Shown piece by piece: positions 47,219-60,008 of a DNA stretch of 64,000 nt. The DNA lies in the NCBI GenBank assembly GCA_022036555.1, contig CM039126.1:8290079-8354078 (forward strand). Reading direction: 5' to 3'. This stretch comes from Microstegium vimineum. Taxonomy: Eukaryota; Streptophyta; Magnoliopsida; Poales; Poaceae. How positions within the stretch are numbered: the stretch's first letter is position 1; each line of letters opens with the position of its first letter. The position numbers were made by a program, and so were the translations under genes. Below the pieces are notes generated by a model. It was not told the DNA's origin. It was given only the letters and a program-made list of their open reading frames with translations, and made no database searches.

Positions 47219-50200
47219 TTACATGATAAGCCATCTTGCAATATCAGTACCAAAATAACTCTTCTCCATTAACCCACTGCACAAAATCCTTAGATAACCC
47301 TGAGCCTGAATCTCAGCAGCTTCATCATCCTGAAAGATCCAAATGAAACGATTGGTTTATTTGTTGGTGTGAACCTCTATTATGAATGGACAGCAATTGT
47401 AGTCTGCCAGTGAACCTCTATTGTATCCATGATGGTTAGGTAAAACAAAAAGGTTTTGTAAACTATGGTTAAAGTATGTAAACTGGGCAAGTAGTCATAA
47501 CAAAAAGTAGGATTGTTGATTGCACTAACCGTTGTCACAGAGCTTACATCATGAACACCATTATCAGTTGAAATATTCACATCAGGAGTGCTTATGGCTT
47601 TTGACCTGTTTAAGCATAATGAACAGCACAAAAAAAAATCATGAGGTTACAAACATTCATCTACATCTCAATTATTAATGGGTGATGTTCGCCAGCAGCT
47701 CCATGTATACTAGAATGGAGCATCAGAAAATACATGGCATTGGAAAGAACTGCTCTTTTTTATTTATTTTTCTGAACTTAGATTCATGCAAATCTTACAA
47801 AAATGTCAGGTTTCATCTCAGGGTAAACAGTTGAGAGGCTCCAATCTCTAACGATCACTACTGGTCTTACAAAGCTTGCTGTGAATGCGTCCTAGTGTGT
47901 GGAGTTTTCTGCTGATGTCAATCCTCTTCTGTAGTTCTGTCTTCTGTGGCGCAACCGCGCAATTGTAATCGATGTGTGTGCTTTTGTGGGTGTTTGTGTG
48001 TTTTGGAGTGAGTGTTCTTGAACCATTTCCTAATTAATGCAATGATGCTCAGGTCTCCTGATAATCCACTTAGACAAGCTATGCACATAGTTTTTCTTCT
48101 TTTCTGAGAGATGTCAAGGAGTTAACAAAAAATGACAAACTAATAACTTCTCGCTGCCATTTATGTGTACACCATACCATGCACAAAAAAACAGGAGGCT
48201 TGATGCACTAAAGATACATGATAGACCAAAAAAGGGAAAGCACAGTATAAATAACCTTTCATTGTCTGAAGCTGAAAGCCAGTCAAGATCTAGGAAATTT
48301 GAATCACCAGAACCATTGCAGTAGTCTAGTTCACAGCTTATATGCTTAATGTGAGACACTATCGGAGTATACCTGAGTATTTTTCAAGAGAATGGAGAAT
48401 TAACAACTTATGTGCCAGTGTCAGATACTAATTTCTCAAAAGTATACTTTAGGATGATGAATCTGCTGAAGAACAGAAAAGATGGAGTTACAGAATCCAG
48501 ATAGCATAAGCCAACCTTGACTTTGACATGGAATTGACAGAGGCTGAAGACATCCCATGCCCTGAATCAGAACTCCAGTTTGGATCTTGTCCTTCATTTT
48601 TTGAACCAGTAAATGCTGAGTTTAAAATTCCATTTGGGCCATTACTGGACATTGACGGTTTGCTTTTATTAAGAATGCTGCCATCTGATCTCGCCCTCTT
48701 CATCAATTTACTGACAAAAATGTATAATCTCAGATAACTAATGAGATAGGTTGTGTAGATTTGCACAATGCATGTGTCAATAAAATTTGGATTATTTCAT
48801 GCTCAAAATAAGTGGTCAGGAAACACAGCCTTGCTGCCCCTACGAAGAACGTGAAAATATATAAATAATTCAAGTGTCCTTGCTACCCCTATGAAGAAAG
48901 GTAAAGAAATGAATAACACAACTTCTCCATCTGAACTTTCAAAGCACTGGTTAAACAGTGGACCAGAATATCAGATATTGCTGCATAATTCTTTGGGCTC
49001 TTGCGTAAAGACTATCACTTATATTGTGTAAATTTAACGTGCTATTAATAGGAGAGACAATGACTATATATATATACTTCATAGTCACGCCACCTTCAGT
49101 GATATTTCTTATATTGCTCCAATTCCTAGGAGCATATTATTCTTTTATTAGGAGCATGTCATGTGTACATACTTAACCATGTAAGTTCAAGCATAGCTAT
49201 ATATTGCTAGCTTACCTTGTCTCGTCATCAAGTACATGCTCATCTCCAGATTCTGGCTCCCAAAGTGCAGGTTTTCCCATTTGCGGTTGGAAGTATCCTA
49301 AAAATCTGAAATTTAAATACGTAGGAAAAACAGGTGACAGAAACTTAGTGCATACTCAATAGTATTTTCCAATTGAAACTTCAAAAGATATAAGAAGATC
49401 GCTCATATCTTAATCACACATACAAGTTTATCGCTGCTTGTTTGTAAGCATCCATATAGGCATTACTATAGTACCGTTGCAGTGTCCTAAAGAACTCTTG
49501 AGATTGGATGGCAACCTTCAAGTGCCCTCTTTTTGCAGAGAATATCTACGCATGAAACCATAAGGCAAGTTCATCAGATAAGTGTGCAAGAACCCAACAT
49601 GAAAAGAATGTTGAATGCCATGAAAGTTATTTGACTTGCCAAAATGTCAATAAAAAATAGTATTCAATTAACTAGCCACCAGTCACCTTATCACTTATCA
49701 GTACAACTGTGCAAGAACTCAACAATTGAATAATCTTTTAGTTTGTTTGACATACTAATGTAATGTTACAATTAAGCTATCTTTCACTTCTGATTCGTGT
49801 GTTGTAGTCCACTCTGCACAGTAGTTATACATTATTAAGCTCCCTGGATGAGCAAGTAATGTAGAATCCACAGAATGAGCACATTACTAATTCAGTTTTC
49901 ACTTCATAACTGAAGGGGCAACTGACAAGTGCTAGTTTAGTCCACTGATCAATCTAGGTGCAGATGGCACCCTGTCACCCTATTTAGACAGAGCAACATC
50001 ACACTTTACCCTTTAATGTACAGATCACAGGTATCGCATGTATATTCTGTAGAGAAGAAAATCAATGAACCTTTCCACATTTTGTAGGTGGAATGGAAAC
50101 ATCATTACAAATGGATTCCAAGTTTTCCTACAACTAAGAAATATTTATCCACGGCAGATAGACGGGATGATAAAATACAGAAACATATTGACATAATCGC

Positions 50201-53200
50201 TAGGTAGTACGATAAAAATGCAATTTCAAAATTAAGTGTCAACTTGATTAAGTAAAATTAAACAGATGAAATAATAAGAGTAATTATGTACAAAGGCAGT
50301 TGTATTGCACTAACCTACATGATAAAATATTGAGAAAAGTAAATAGCATAGCAATGGACTCACAAATAATAATTGACACCACTGTATGATTAAGTGCAAC
50401 CCTAGCTACTAAAATAAGTGGCCTTAGCCTCAAAATACTAACTGAGCCTATATACTTGTTGAAGTTTTTTTAGAGCCATTAATCAGGACACTTGATTGAT
50501 GATAGCCTATTTTAAAACTCTCATATTATAAACTGTGGATTTCAAGTACAAAAAAGTTCTCAAATTTAACTTTCATAACTCCAACTAGCTTCATGGTTTC
50601 ACTTTTCAGAAAAAAAAATAGTAGTCTTTATGTCACTCATCCATGCATAATTAGTTCAATTTGAAATGAAAACACTTAAAACAGACCAGATGCAAAACTA
50701 ATTGAGGAAACTTGGACAAGTTCTGAAATAATGTAATAGGCTAATAGCATATGTAATGCAACCATTCCTTATTTTAACACACAAGCATACTGTGGAAGGA
50801 ATAAAGAACCTACAGCTTTTTTTCTGACAGATACTCAGATAGAAGAATAAAGCAACATTCAATGGAGTACCTTATTGTGAGCCGCCGAACCACCATACTG
50901 TAAAGCAAGTGTGTCACCCATCCGTTCATAAAAATGCATCAAATGTCGAGACAAAGGAGAATCCAAATGAACTTCTGGAGATTCTACAGAACCAAGTTCA
51001 TGTAACTGGTGCCCTAGAGCAGCTAAGCCATAGGCATATTGAGCAACATTTGTGCGGTCCAAACAATCTATACAGTTTGTACGTAGGACACCCTTTTGAA
51101 ATTTTGGAGGCTTTACTTGGGTAGATCCATTGAGTTCAGATTTATCTTCTACAATTCCATTGCCAGGATCAGAACTGCCACTGGTATCTTCTTGGGAAAT
51201 GTCATGAAGATCATCAACATAGTCTGCATTGCCACAATTGTTGTTGTCATCACACCCACGAGGACCAAAACCATTTTTCCTATAAAACATAAAACCGAAA
51301 ATAATTAAGTGGCAAGCCATTCAAGAGGTACATGAAAATAGGAATTCAAATTAAATAGCAGAGAAACCAGTATAGTAAATAACAAAAACTTACAATGTAG
51401 GGCTTAAGTTAAGGGAGTTCTCTGCCCTTTGAGCTGGGGAAACTTGACAATAAAAGAATTCTGTCAAGTTCAGAGCTTCAAATGCCACTTTCAAAAGCAC
51501 ATGAAGAGCATTTGTACTTTTGCTGAAATACATATGTTCTACAGTTATGTACACCAAAAGCATTGAACAAAACATAAGTTTGAGGCACATAACACAAGAA
51601 TCAATACCTTTGAGAGTTCTTATGAAGATCCCAATGTAAAAATCTCAAATGGTCCTCGCCTGGTAGACTGCCATTAATAATCTTTATTGCTCTGTCGAAT
51701 TCCCGACGGAGTATAATTTCTCGTGGCCTCTTCTCACGTGTCTTTCAAGAATAACACAAAATAAATTACAAACGTGTGATTCTTAAAGTATGACTTACAT
51801 GAAAAAGATTCACCAGAAACAGTGGCAGCATCATAACAGTGTGCTCACCTTAATCAAGTTTAAGATAATTATAGGATTTCCATATCTCTTCCTAAGATTT
51901 TCAAAATGAAGCCTGGTAGCATCATAATTTTTGTCCTTTTCATGCACTGCAAGAAAAAAAAATACCAAATATTTGAATAGTATTTTACGCATTGAATAAG
52001 GATTCCAATGCTTACATATTTTATCCTCTTCATGCACTGTATCAAAAAATATCAAATGTTTGAAAAGTATTTTACGCACTGAATAAGGATTCCAATGCTT
52101 ACATATGATATCAGGCTTAAGATTCAACTTTGATGTCTCCTGGGACCAGAATAGTGGTATTGAACCCCTGTTCTGCACAACTGAGCTTATTTGACATGGT
52201 CCAACCACGTCTTCATAAACAATTTGCTCAGTCTCAACATCATTTGCTACTCTGCCCTCCTCATTCACACCCCTCTTTAGATACCTGTATGCCAATATCA
52301 GAAAAAGAAAAATGCAGCATATCAGTCCTAACCACACTAAAAATTGATAGAAAGGAGTATACATTACTAAGAGTTTGCAAAGTGTGAACCTGGTGCCAGC
52401 ATAATGCCGCGAGCGTCTAGCAATGAGCGTCAGCATAATATCCTTCCCACATATCGCAAGTTTATCCTTGATATAAATAAAATAAGAATATTATTCTAAA
52501 TGGTTATATGAATAAACAGTAGTGAATAGCCAAGAGCAACAGAGGAGTTAGATGGCAAATTGGAAGGTAAGCTCAAGCTTCTAGAGCATCTCCAAGAGAT
52601 TAGCCAAATCGTTTTCTAAATGTAAATTTGGCTATTATGAAAGGAAAAGATGTCTCCAACAGACTCTGTAAATGACTCCAAATTTAGAAGATCTCCATTC
52701 CACCTCATTCGCTCTCTATCTTTGGATAGCCTACCTCACTAGCCATCTAGATTCTTCATTTTACAGAGTCTGTTGGAGTAATCTAGTATTATCTATTTTA
52801 GAGAGTAACTAAATCACTAAATTTAGCTAGTATGTTTACAGAGTCTCTTGGAGATGCTCTAAGTATACTACAGATAAGGATATTATGTTAGTTTTTTTTT
52901 TCAGATTAAGTCATTTTGTGACCAAGCGGTAGAGCTTTACCGCCTGTGACCAAGAGGTCCAGGGTTCAAGCCCCAGCTTCTGCACATTTGTGCGGGAAAG
53001 GCTATTGGCTATTTTCCCTTCCCCAGACCCCGCAGTGCGGGAGCCTACGGCACTGGGTACGCCCCCTTATTAAGTCATTTTGTCAAAGAAAGAAAGCAAA
53101 AGTAGTCACCATTCAATAAATCAGGAATGTATTCAAAAGTTGCTAGTACAATAATATTCAACAGTCTTATCATTTTCATAAAATTAAAAAATGATTTTAC

Positions 53201-56200
53201 ACATTATAGACTGAAAAACACAACTATTCCTATTCAAAACAGTCCCAAAACGAAAAGAAGGACTGTGGCTCAGGCACTGCATAATAGAAGTTGGGCTCAA
53301 GATATTAAGAGAGCTCGTACAGTTGAGGTCTTGCTTGAATACCTCCACATTTGGAGTGTTGTGGATGGTGTTATTTTGCAACTGGAGACTCCAGACCAAT
53401 ATGGATGGAAGTTAACACAAGATGGTTCCTATAGCAGTAAATCTGCCTATGCAGCCTTCTTTGTGTGAACCATCAAGTTTGGGTCGTGGAAAAGGATCTG
53501 GAAAACTTGGACTCATCCATGCTGTAAGTTTTTCATCTGGCTGGTGTTTCACAACCGGGTTTGGACAGCCGATCGACTAGCAAAGAGGAATCTGCCCCCT
53601 CCTGGGGCATGTCCCTTATGTGATCGAATGGATGAAACAATAAATCATATGATAGTGGGCTGCGGATTCGCTCGACAAGTTTGGACCCTGGTTTTGCAAC
53701 AGTTAGGGCTGTTGGCTGCTGCAGTTGGCACCACAGCCTACTGTGACTCGTTTCTCAGGCTGGTGGAAGAGGTCAACTGCTGCTGTCCCCAAGGAAACGC
53801 GTAAAGGCCTCAATTCTTTGATAATTTTGGTGGTTTGGGGGATTTGGAAGCATCGCAACACTTGTGTCTTTGATAATAAGAGGCCAAGTGTTCAGGAGGT
53901 CCTTAGGGCTATTAGTGCGGAGGGAGGGCTCTGGTGCTCTGCAGGAGCCTCCAAACTACAGGAACTTGTATTTAGGTTGCTGCCTTCTGGAGCTTAAAGC
54001 TCGGAGGTTTTTGGTCATTTTTCTGTTCTTTGTGTGGCGAGTCTGTAACTTAGTGTCCAGGGTGTGAGGTGTCAGTTGGGTCTCTTTGACCGTGTAACAA
54101 TTTTTCTTCCTTAATGAAATGACGCGCAGTTCTCCTGTGCTGTTCGAAAAAAAAATCCCATGACAGAAAGAAGAAGGAAAAAAGATTCTTACTTGTCTAG
54201 CACAAGCAAATAGAACATAAATTTTAGCTTAGAAAAGAGCAAAGCAGGCGAAGATAATGAACCCTAAAAAGAAAGGAGTAGGAATGTAGGATACATCTTT
54301 TTGGATGCTATCTATCATATTTCACAAATCCTATTAATCGATATAACAGGACAAAAGGATACAAGTTTCATATGTACCTGCTTAAAGAAACCATAGACTA
54401 ATGCAACAGTCCAGAGCGTAGTTTTCAGAATGTCACGAATCCCTCGAGTTAGGAACTCATTCCAGACAAACATTGTGTCGTATAGTTCCCATCCTTCTTG
54501 TGGATCACTAAAGTTCTTCTGGAGACTTCTCATTATTTGATATGAGTGGCTAAAAAAGAAGTCTTTTCTAAGATCAATTGTCTGCAAGAGCTTCTTGTAC
54601 CTGCATGATTAGTGAAGCTTAACTTATGATGAGCATACAGTGGTGCAACAGTTTACCATGTAACTGCACTAGCTATGCTCCTGAATCTTTCTAAGAAAAA
54701 AGAAAGAATGTTTATTAAACAGTTAGAAAATATCCAATCTAACTACCAGTGTATGATCATATGAAGGATAGGATGTTAATTAACAATATAAACATGGCGT
54801 GCAGTCATGCAGCACACCTGTTCTCGTCCTTGGAATTAATTAGCTTTGGCTTCGTCTTGGAATTTGTTAACTCAATCATCGCAGTCTTGGTAACTTGGTA
54901 CACCGGATGACCCAATATATCCCCAATCTTTCTCTGCTCAGTAATAATTAACATGTAATAGGGCCCAAGGAACTTAACGAAACCTGTAAAGAAAACATAT
55001 TGTTGATGCATATTTGTAGGGAATATCTTACCGACATTGCATCAAATTATGATCAGAGTAAGATGAGATAGCTTACCGATGATTCCAAAACAGTTGGTGA
55101 CAAATTTGACTCCACCAGTAGACCTGTGTTCTTCATCTAGATTTTTTAGAAGATCAAGGTAGTCACTCTGTGAGTGTACAGTAGAATCCTCATCTACATT
55201 GAGCTCTGATGGTTCCATTCTATCAATCTTGAGTAATCTCCATATTGTCTTGTTAGTGTTAGTTCCAAGAATATAAAATTGCTGCCAAAAACATCCACCA
55301 TTAAATTATGATAAAAACAAATCAGCATAGGAACTAGGTACTCAATGCACCCTTCAGTAAATGTTGATTGCTACAGTTAAGGATCAAGATTCAGGTAGCA
55401 CCAACAGCCACAAATAATTCTGGTGGTGATATGTATTGGGTCACAGTTCAGCATTAAAACTATAATGAGCAGGTTACCCACTATTTCTCACCTATCCTGG
55501 CAAAATAAACATCTCGCTCACTGCCTAAATTTCCATTTTCCATCTTCCACAAAACTATAATTTCACTCATAGTCATAACCCATCATTGTCTCAAAACCTC
55601 AGTTTTAAGAAAAGCTCCAATCTATTCAAGTAGCCTTTCATGTCGGCAATATCCTATCAGATCCTCTTTGATGTGACAACAGAAATTCACACCGACTTCT
55701 TTTTGTATTTGATATATCCAAATCAACGGACTGTTGCATGAACAAAAGGTTCTTGAATTATCTACATTCTCCCAAATGGAACGGTCAAAGGACGCCATTC
55801 TCCATTTTTCACTTTTTAATACACACAAGTTCTCATATCCGACATGCATATGCCAATCCAACTTCTAAAGCCTAGTCCGTAAACAAAGGAAAGGCATGAA
55901 AAACAGAAAGGGCCTGTTTGGTACGGCTCCTCCTCTTGAGGGGCTTCTCCGGAGGAGCTGGAGCCGTTTTGGAGGAGCCACCAAAACGTCTCTGGCTCCT
56001 CTGTTTTTCGCTGGAAAAATGGCTACTCAAAATGTTTGGCAGAGCTCCTCCGGAGGATCAGAGCCACAGCCGACTAGGAGCCCTGCCAAACAGGCCCTAA
56101 GGCTTCGCCTTTGCACATGAGTTTGCAAACACATTTTCTATAAGGCTTCTATGTATAGAATGCACTCAGATAGAGAACAAGAAATATGGCGCCAAGATAA

Positions 56201-56849
56201 AATCAACCAAACAGTGTATAACCAATCATCCAAACAATAGTGGGATGAAGCACAGGCTAGGTATTGGATTCAGAACATGGAAAACTTGATGTCACCCTAG
56301 TTTAAACTGGTAATTTGAATGAGCACACAAAGGTTATCTTTCGTGATCAAAATCACAACAAATGAACATGAGCAGTGCTTGAAAAGCACACCTATTTCCA
56401 AACCAAAAAACAAAAAGAGAAACAAGCATCGTAACTAACAAGATAAGGCAGGATTCGATATCTCACGCAACAATACTAGCAGCTAAAAGCTCCTGAAATC
56501 TATGTGTGATAATCGCTTTCTCCATAGACATTGAAATCACATGCAGATGCCTATGAATGGACAAGGATTCATAATTTCTAAATCCCCGGCGTTGCATGGA
56601 ATGATCCAAGCACGTGGAGACCGCAGGCTGTCCCGAGCTAAACAACAGCCTGGAGCTCAACCGTCTCCGTAGCAATAGAACGAATCACAAAGCAGCACGA
56701 GTAGCGGCACCATGAACAACATAATTTTAAGAAACAAACAGCAACGGCCGCTCGACGCAGCGGCGCATTGTGATCCGGGGGTGCGAGGAGCTCACCGACT
56801 CGGCCTCGTAGAGCTCGAAGCTCTGGAGGCAGGTGTCCGCCTCCGCCAT
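47219..56849 (-). CDS. SAC-domain phosphoinositide phosphatase
   Basis: Plant SAC2-5 type proteins dephosphorylate phosphoinositides, probably PI(3,5)P2, at the vacuole membrane. Exons: 56796-56849, 55077-55281, 54818-54983, 54378-54600, 52390-52466, 52103-52284, 51849-51946, 51608-51741, 51394-51522, 50871-51279, 49424-49545, 49216-49305, 48516-48710, 48256-48372, 47530-47605 and 47219-47329. Phases are consistent and give 795 residues. The start MAEADTCLQSFELYEAES is family-like. SAC motifs include IARRSRHYAGTR, DVETEQIVYEDV, NRGSIPLFWSQE and the catalytic Cys-x5-Arg in RTNCIDCLDRTN (C492, R498). An optional 21-nt microexon lies at 52016-52036. Exon 15 could also end at 47548; both ends keep frame. 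The last exon reads through an apparent 1-nt deletion. Introns contain several transposons. Confidence 0.93.
47815..48062 (+). mobile_element. LINE 3'-end-like fragment in a SAC intron
   Basis: The end (ttaatgcaatgatgctcagg then tctcctg) resembles the tail of the LINE at 53230-54155 (ttaatgaaatgacgcgcagt then tctcctg). There is no A tract. It begins exactly where similarity to duplication copy 1 ends. Confidence 0.5.
51947..52102 (-). repeat. Tandemly duplicated intron segment with candidate 21-nt microexon
   Basis: The sequence from the donor ATAT|GTAAGC through an acceptor CAG|TGCATGAA is present twice (donors at 52102 and 52015, acceptors at 52037 and 51947; period 87-90 bp). The middle block 52016-52036 is bounded by an acceptor and a donor, is 21 nt, and keeps frame whether included or skipped. 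Inclusion would add seven residues (LHEEDKI-like) before HEKDKNYDATRL. Confidence 0.85.
52583..52860. mobile_element. MITE in SAC intron
   Basis: The left end AGAGCATCTCCAAGAG is inverted at the right end CTCTTGGAGATGCTCT. There is a second internal inverted motif (acagactctgtaaa/ttacagagtctgtt). It is 278 bp and AT-rich. The superfamily was not assigned and no clear target duplication was seen. Confidence 0.8.
52905..53083 (+). mobile_element. Au-type SINE with 15-bp target duplication
   Basis: The body is 52920-53068, with perfect flanking repeats attaaGTCATTTTGT at 52905-52919 and 53069-53083. It has a tRNA-like A box region (agcggtagagctttaccgc) and B box (GGTTCAAGCCC). The 3' part, cactgggtacgccccctt, is typical of grass Au SINEs. 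It is transcribed by RNA polymerase III in the family and has no coding capacity. Confidence 0.9.
53230..54155 (+). mobile_element. 5'-truncated LINE in SAC intron
   Basis: The coding remnant is the ORF2 C-terminus (ALHNRSWAQDI; WKLTQDGSYSSKSAYAAFF; FHNRVWTADRLAKRNLPP; CPLCDRMDETINHMIVGC, zf-RVT; VVWGIWKHRNTCVF), broken by stops after SAYAAFFV and CPQGNA. The 3' end has an A tract at about 54146-54155. It is opposite in orientation to the host gene. Confidence 0.85.
55910..56097. mobile_element. Tourist-like MITE in SAC intron 1
   Basis: 188 bp with ends GGGCCTGTTTGG and CCAAACAGGCCC. The flanking triplets aaa/taa suggest an imperfect TAA duplication. The interior is GC-rich with inverted gctcctccggaggag-like motifs. 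Confidence 0.85.
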
Positions 56850-57340
56850 GGCCGGCAGAATATCCCCGGCGCGTGCTGGCTCAATCTCGCATCCGCCACA
56901 GGCGGCAGATCACAGCCTCGTAGCAGCCGCCGCCGCCGTTGCCCGCCGGAACCCTAAGTCCGCGCCGCCCGGCTGCTTGAGGTAGAGCATTCCCCGCGCG
57001 AACCACGGCCGCGGCGCCCGCGAATCAGAGCCCCGGACGGACCCCAAGGCTCGCGACGAACGGTCGGTAATACGGGCCTGGATTCGGGGAGCTCACGGGC
57101 GCCGATCGCGAGCGGCGGAAATGGGGAAATTTCTGCCTGGTATGGAGGAAGGAGGAGGAGGCCCGCTGGCGAGGCCGTGAATGATGAGGGAGATTGGTTG
57201 ATTTCGTTTTCTTTTTTTTTTTTCTCTCTCCCCGTGGGCGAAATCCCGTGAGGCGTGGAGGCTGTCCGCTGTCTTTGGGGAGGAGGAGGAGGAGGGCGAG
57301 CTGGCCTGAGCCTGATTGAGAGGGAATATATTGGGATCTG
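56850..57340 (-). promoter_or_regulatory. SAC gene leader and promoter region
   Basis: GC-rich sequence upstream of the ATG at 56849, followed by a C/T-rich tract at about 57200-57235. A TATA-like CCAATATATTCC (minus) lies at about 57323-57334. The transcription start was not determined. Confidence 0.4.
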
Positions 57341-59987
57341 TTTTGCTTGTTTCTTTTACTAGTATTTTCCGTCGTTGGTTTTATTTTATTTGCTTTTTGT
57401 GTTCTTGGAGGTATTTATGTCCGTTTTCTGTTTGAGTTTCCATTTGTACAGTGGTCCTGCGCGCCAAATGTTTTGCTTCTTCTTCCTCTTCGTTGATTTA
57501 TCTCAGGTCTTGCGTATTTATTTACGTGTTGTGTGTGAATAAAATGATGTGGCGGACGGATGGGCGATTGAGGCAACACGACAGTTGATTCACTGTAGCA
57601 ATAATATGGTCCAAAATTGACAGGGTATATACGTAGTTCCCATTTCTGCATCTACTACAGTTTTGCATATGCTGGGGCAATAAAGTTTCGGGATTGTGAT
57701 AATATACTGTACTATATGATTAAAATTAGTTGGATAAAAAATGCCTAAAATTAGTTGGCACACATTCCGTGGTCTCCATGAGTAATATATAATTAAATAA
57801 AGAACAGAAAGAAAAGAAAAAACGCTACTCTGCATGATTAGCTCCTGATGCTGGTGGCGCTGCTGAGCATATTCTAGAATCCAGACGAGACGGGGCATTT
57901 CGGTGCCGGGAAACCCGCCTGCTAACGCTGCCGCTGCCTCCGCCACCCGCTCTGCGCTGCGCGCACACGCCCGAACCAAACCAGCCGGTGAAACGATCGA
58001 AACCCGTCGCCGCCGCCGCCGCCGGTCCCGGCTACGACGGCTACGGCTACCAGTCTACTCCGTACCAGCCAGCCAGGTTCCATTCGGCTTTCTCCGAGCC
58101 GTGAGGCAACGCGCAGGAGGGAACGTATGGGGCACAACATTGCACACGTGACACAACTGACCGAAACCGAATCGAATGTCGCCCCCGCCCGGTAGCGCTT
58201 GTTTGTACGCCACCACCCGAGACCCGCCTACCTACACGGCTACACGGACGACACAGAGACGGGCAGGAAGCACGCGACGCGACCGGTTCCGCGCGAACCA
58301 GTCCTGCCAGCGGAACGATTCCGTTCCGACGAATTCTGCTGCGCCGGCCCAGGTCGTCTGTGCGCGCGGCGCGGGCCCGCGAGCCGCGAACACGATACAC
58401 GACGTCACGACGAGAGGAGGGTGGTTAGCTCGGGAGCCGCGCGCGCGGGCGGGCGGGCGGCAGGTGCTGGACTGCTGGTGGTTGGCGCGCTGGGCGAGTT
58501 GACTGCGGAGGCGGGAGCGACGTGGAGCGGCTGGACTGGGCGTCCGGCCCCGCCCGCCAGAACACCGAGGGCCCCAATGATTGGGGGTGGGGGACAGGGG
58601 CGGAAAGGGCTGTGCCGCCGATGCGCGCGCGCGCCACGCCACACCGCCGCGGGACGCGCGCTTCTCGGCAAGTTTTTTTGGGAGCCGGCCGTTGCTGCCC
58701 GGCGTCGCTGCCACGTCCTGGCGTCCACGCCAAAACCGACAGCAGTACTAGCAGCAGCACGCGAGCGCTCGGACGGAAATGCCCTCGTGTGCTACGATGC
58801 TAGCTAAACTCCGCCTGCGTGCTTGTGTTGTGCTCACCTTTTCTGTCAGCAGCATGCAGCCGATGCAGAGATCGGGCACTTCTGGGAGCACATCCACATG
58901 TTTTCGGTTCTCTTTTTCCTGTGCGTGGTCGATCTGTGTAGCGCGAGGGTCAAGGCCTGAGCATGTGCATTGATACGGCGGCGGCGGCAGATTCATCGAC
59001 GTTCATACCACGCGTCGTGGAGTTGCCTGCCAAGCGTACCAACAGCTGTGCCGGTATGCCCACGCACTGTGTAACAACGACGTGTGTCCACAAGGCCACG
59101 TTCCCTACCCTCCCGATCCCTGTGTGTTGTGTGTGGCTGGCAAAACAAATAGGAGTACTGGCTTGGCTGGGCCGGCTATCATCGTCATCATATAAAGACG
59201 TTATCTTGCATAACATATAACATATATAAAAGGGTCAGGCCATCAGGATGGCGGTTCAGATAATCGTAAAGTTCTCTACGATGGAGTTGAAGTGGTAATT
59301 AACTAGCATTAGATATTTGTCCTGACGCTGATAATGCTCCTCCCAGCTAATACTATCATCTAGTCAGACATGCATGTATCCAATTTTCGACCGGACTAGT
59401 TCAGCAGAGAGCATTATTGCAATAGGAAATGGATTGTTAACGAGCGCGTGAAACATAATCAAATGTTGGTACGTGGAGGACAGCGCTTGAATGTTTCGTG
59501 CTAGCTCCAATTCTCTTTCACAGCATGATTCATGTTCCGCCATTGTTTATTACGCGGCAGCGGCCAACCTCTTCATTTTATCAGGAAGGTAGTAGGTTTT
59601 ATGCAATTGTGTTGATGTGAGCTCAAAACGTCTTATAATTTAAAATGATGGGAGTATATGTGATATGTTTTATAGGAGAGCTAGGGGCTGCACATGGTTG
59701 CAACTAGAGAAATGTTTTTAGTAAGTACTTTTTACGCTATTTTCTAGAAATATTCTTCAAAATCGTTAAATTTCAAAAATATAGCAATGTCATAAAACAT
59801 TTTTTTAATAAAACACAAGAAAGACAAAAAAAAACATGCTCATATACACTTACGTGTACAAATCCCAATGAATAGACCCACGCATGTCGTATCTCTAAAA
59901 GCACCTTTAAGAGATGAGTCCGGTGGGTTTATGAAATCACCACATGTGTCTCCTCACAGGAGTGGAGACAAGGGGGAGGGCAGGGGC
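57341..59987. other. Intergenic with GC-rich island, no supported gene
   Basis: 57.9-58.8 kb is very GC-rich, with long overlapping frames on both strands (for example 58199-58807 plus and 58232-58714 minus). Their Arg/Ala/Pro-rich translations show no domain. It could be a CpG-rich promoter or first exon of an unseen gene. The rest is ordinary intergenic sequence. Confidence 0.4.
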
Positions 59988-60008
59988 CACTACGGGAAAC
60001 AACAGCAT

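Larger units (their letters stand above)
29265..47810. repeat. Segmental duplication, copy 2 (interrupted)
   Basis: Partner of 22570-26705. It is split by the gypsy element at 29550-44434 and by the Harbinger-like element at 45180-46141. It joins the intact SAC gene, so copy 2 is the parental locus. The match ends at about 47810, where a LINE-tail-like sequence begins. Confidence 0.88.

Noticed and set aside
52920..53068. Possible tRNA gene (A-box and B-box-like sequences)
   Set aside because: There is no cloverleaf-compatible acceptor stem. The body, 3' end and 15-bp flanking duplication identify a tRNA-derived SINE.
58199..58807. 202-codon open frame on the plus strand with a 160-codon frame opposite
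   Set aside because: Both lie in GC-rich sequence with few stop codons by chance. The translations are Arg/Ala/Pro-rich, show no domain, and overlap each other.
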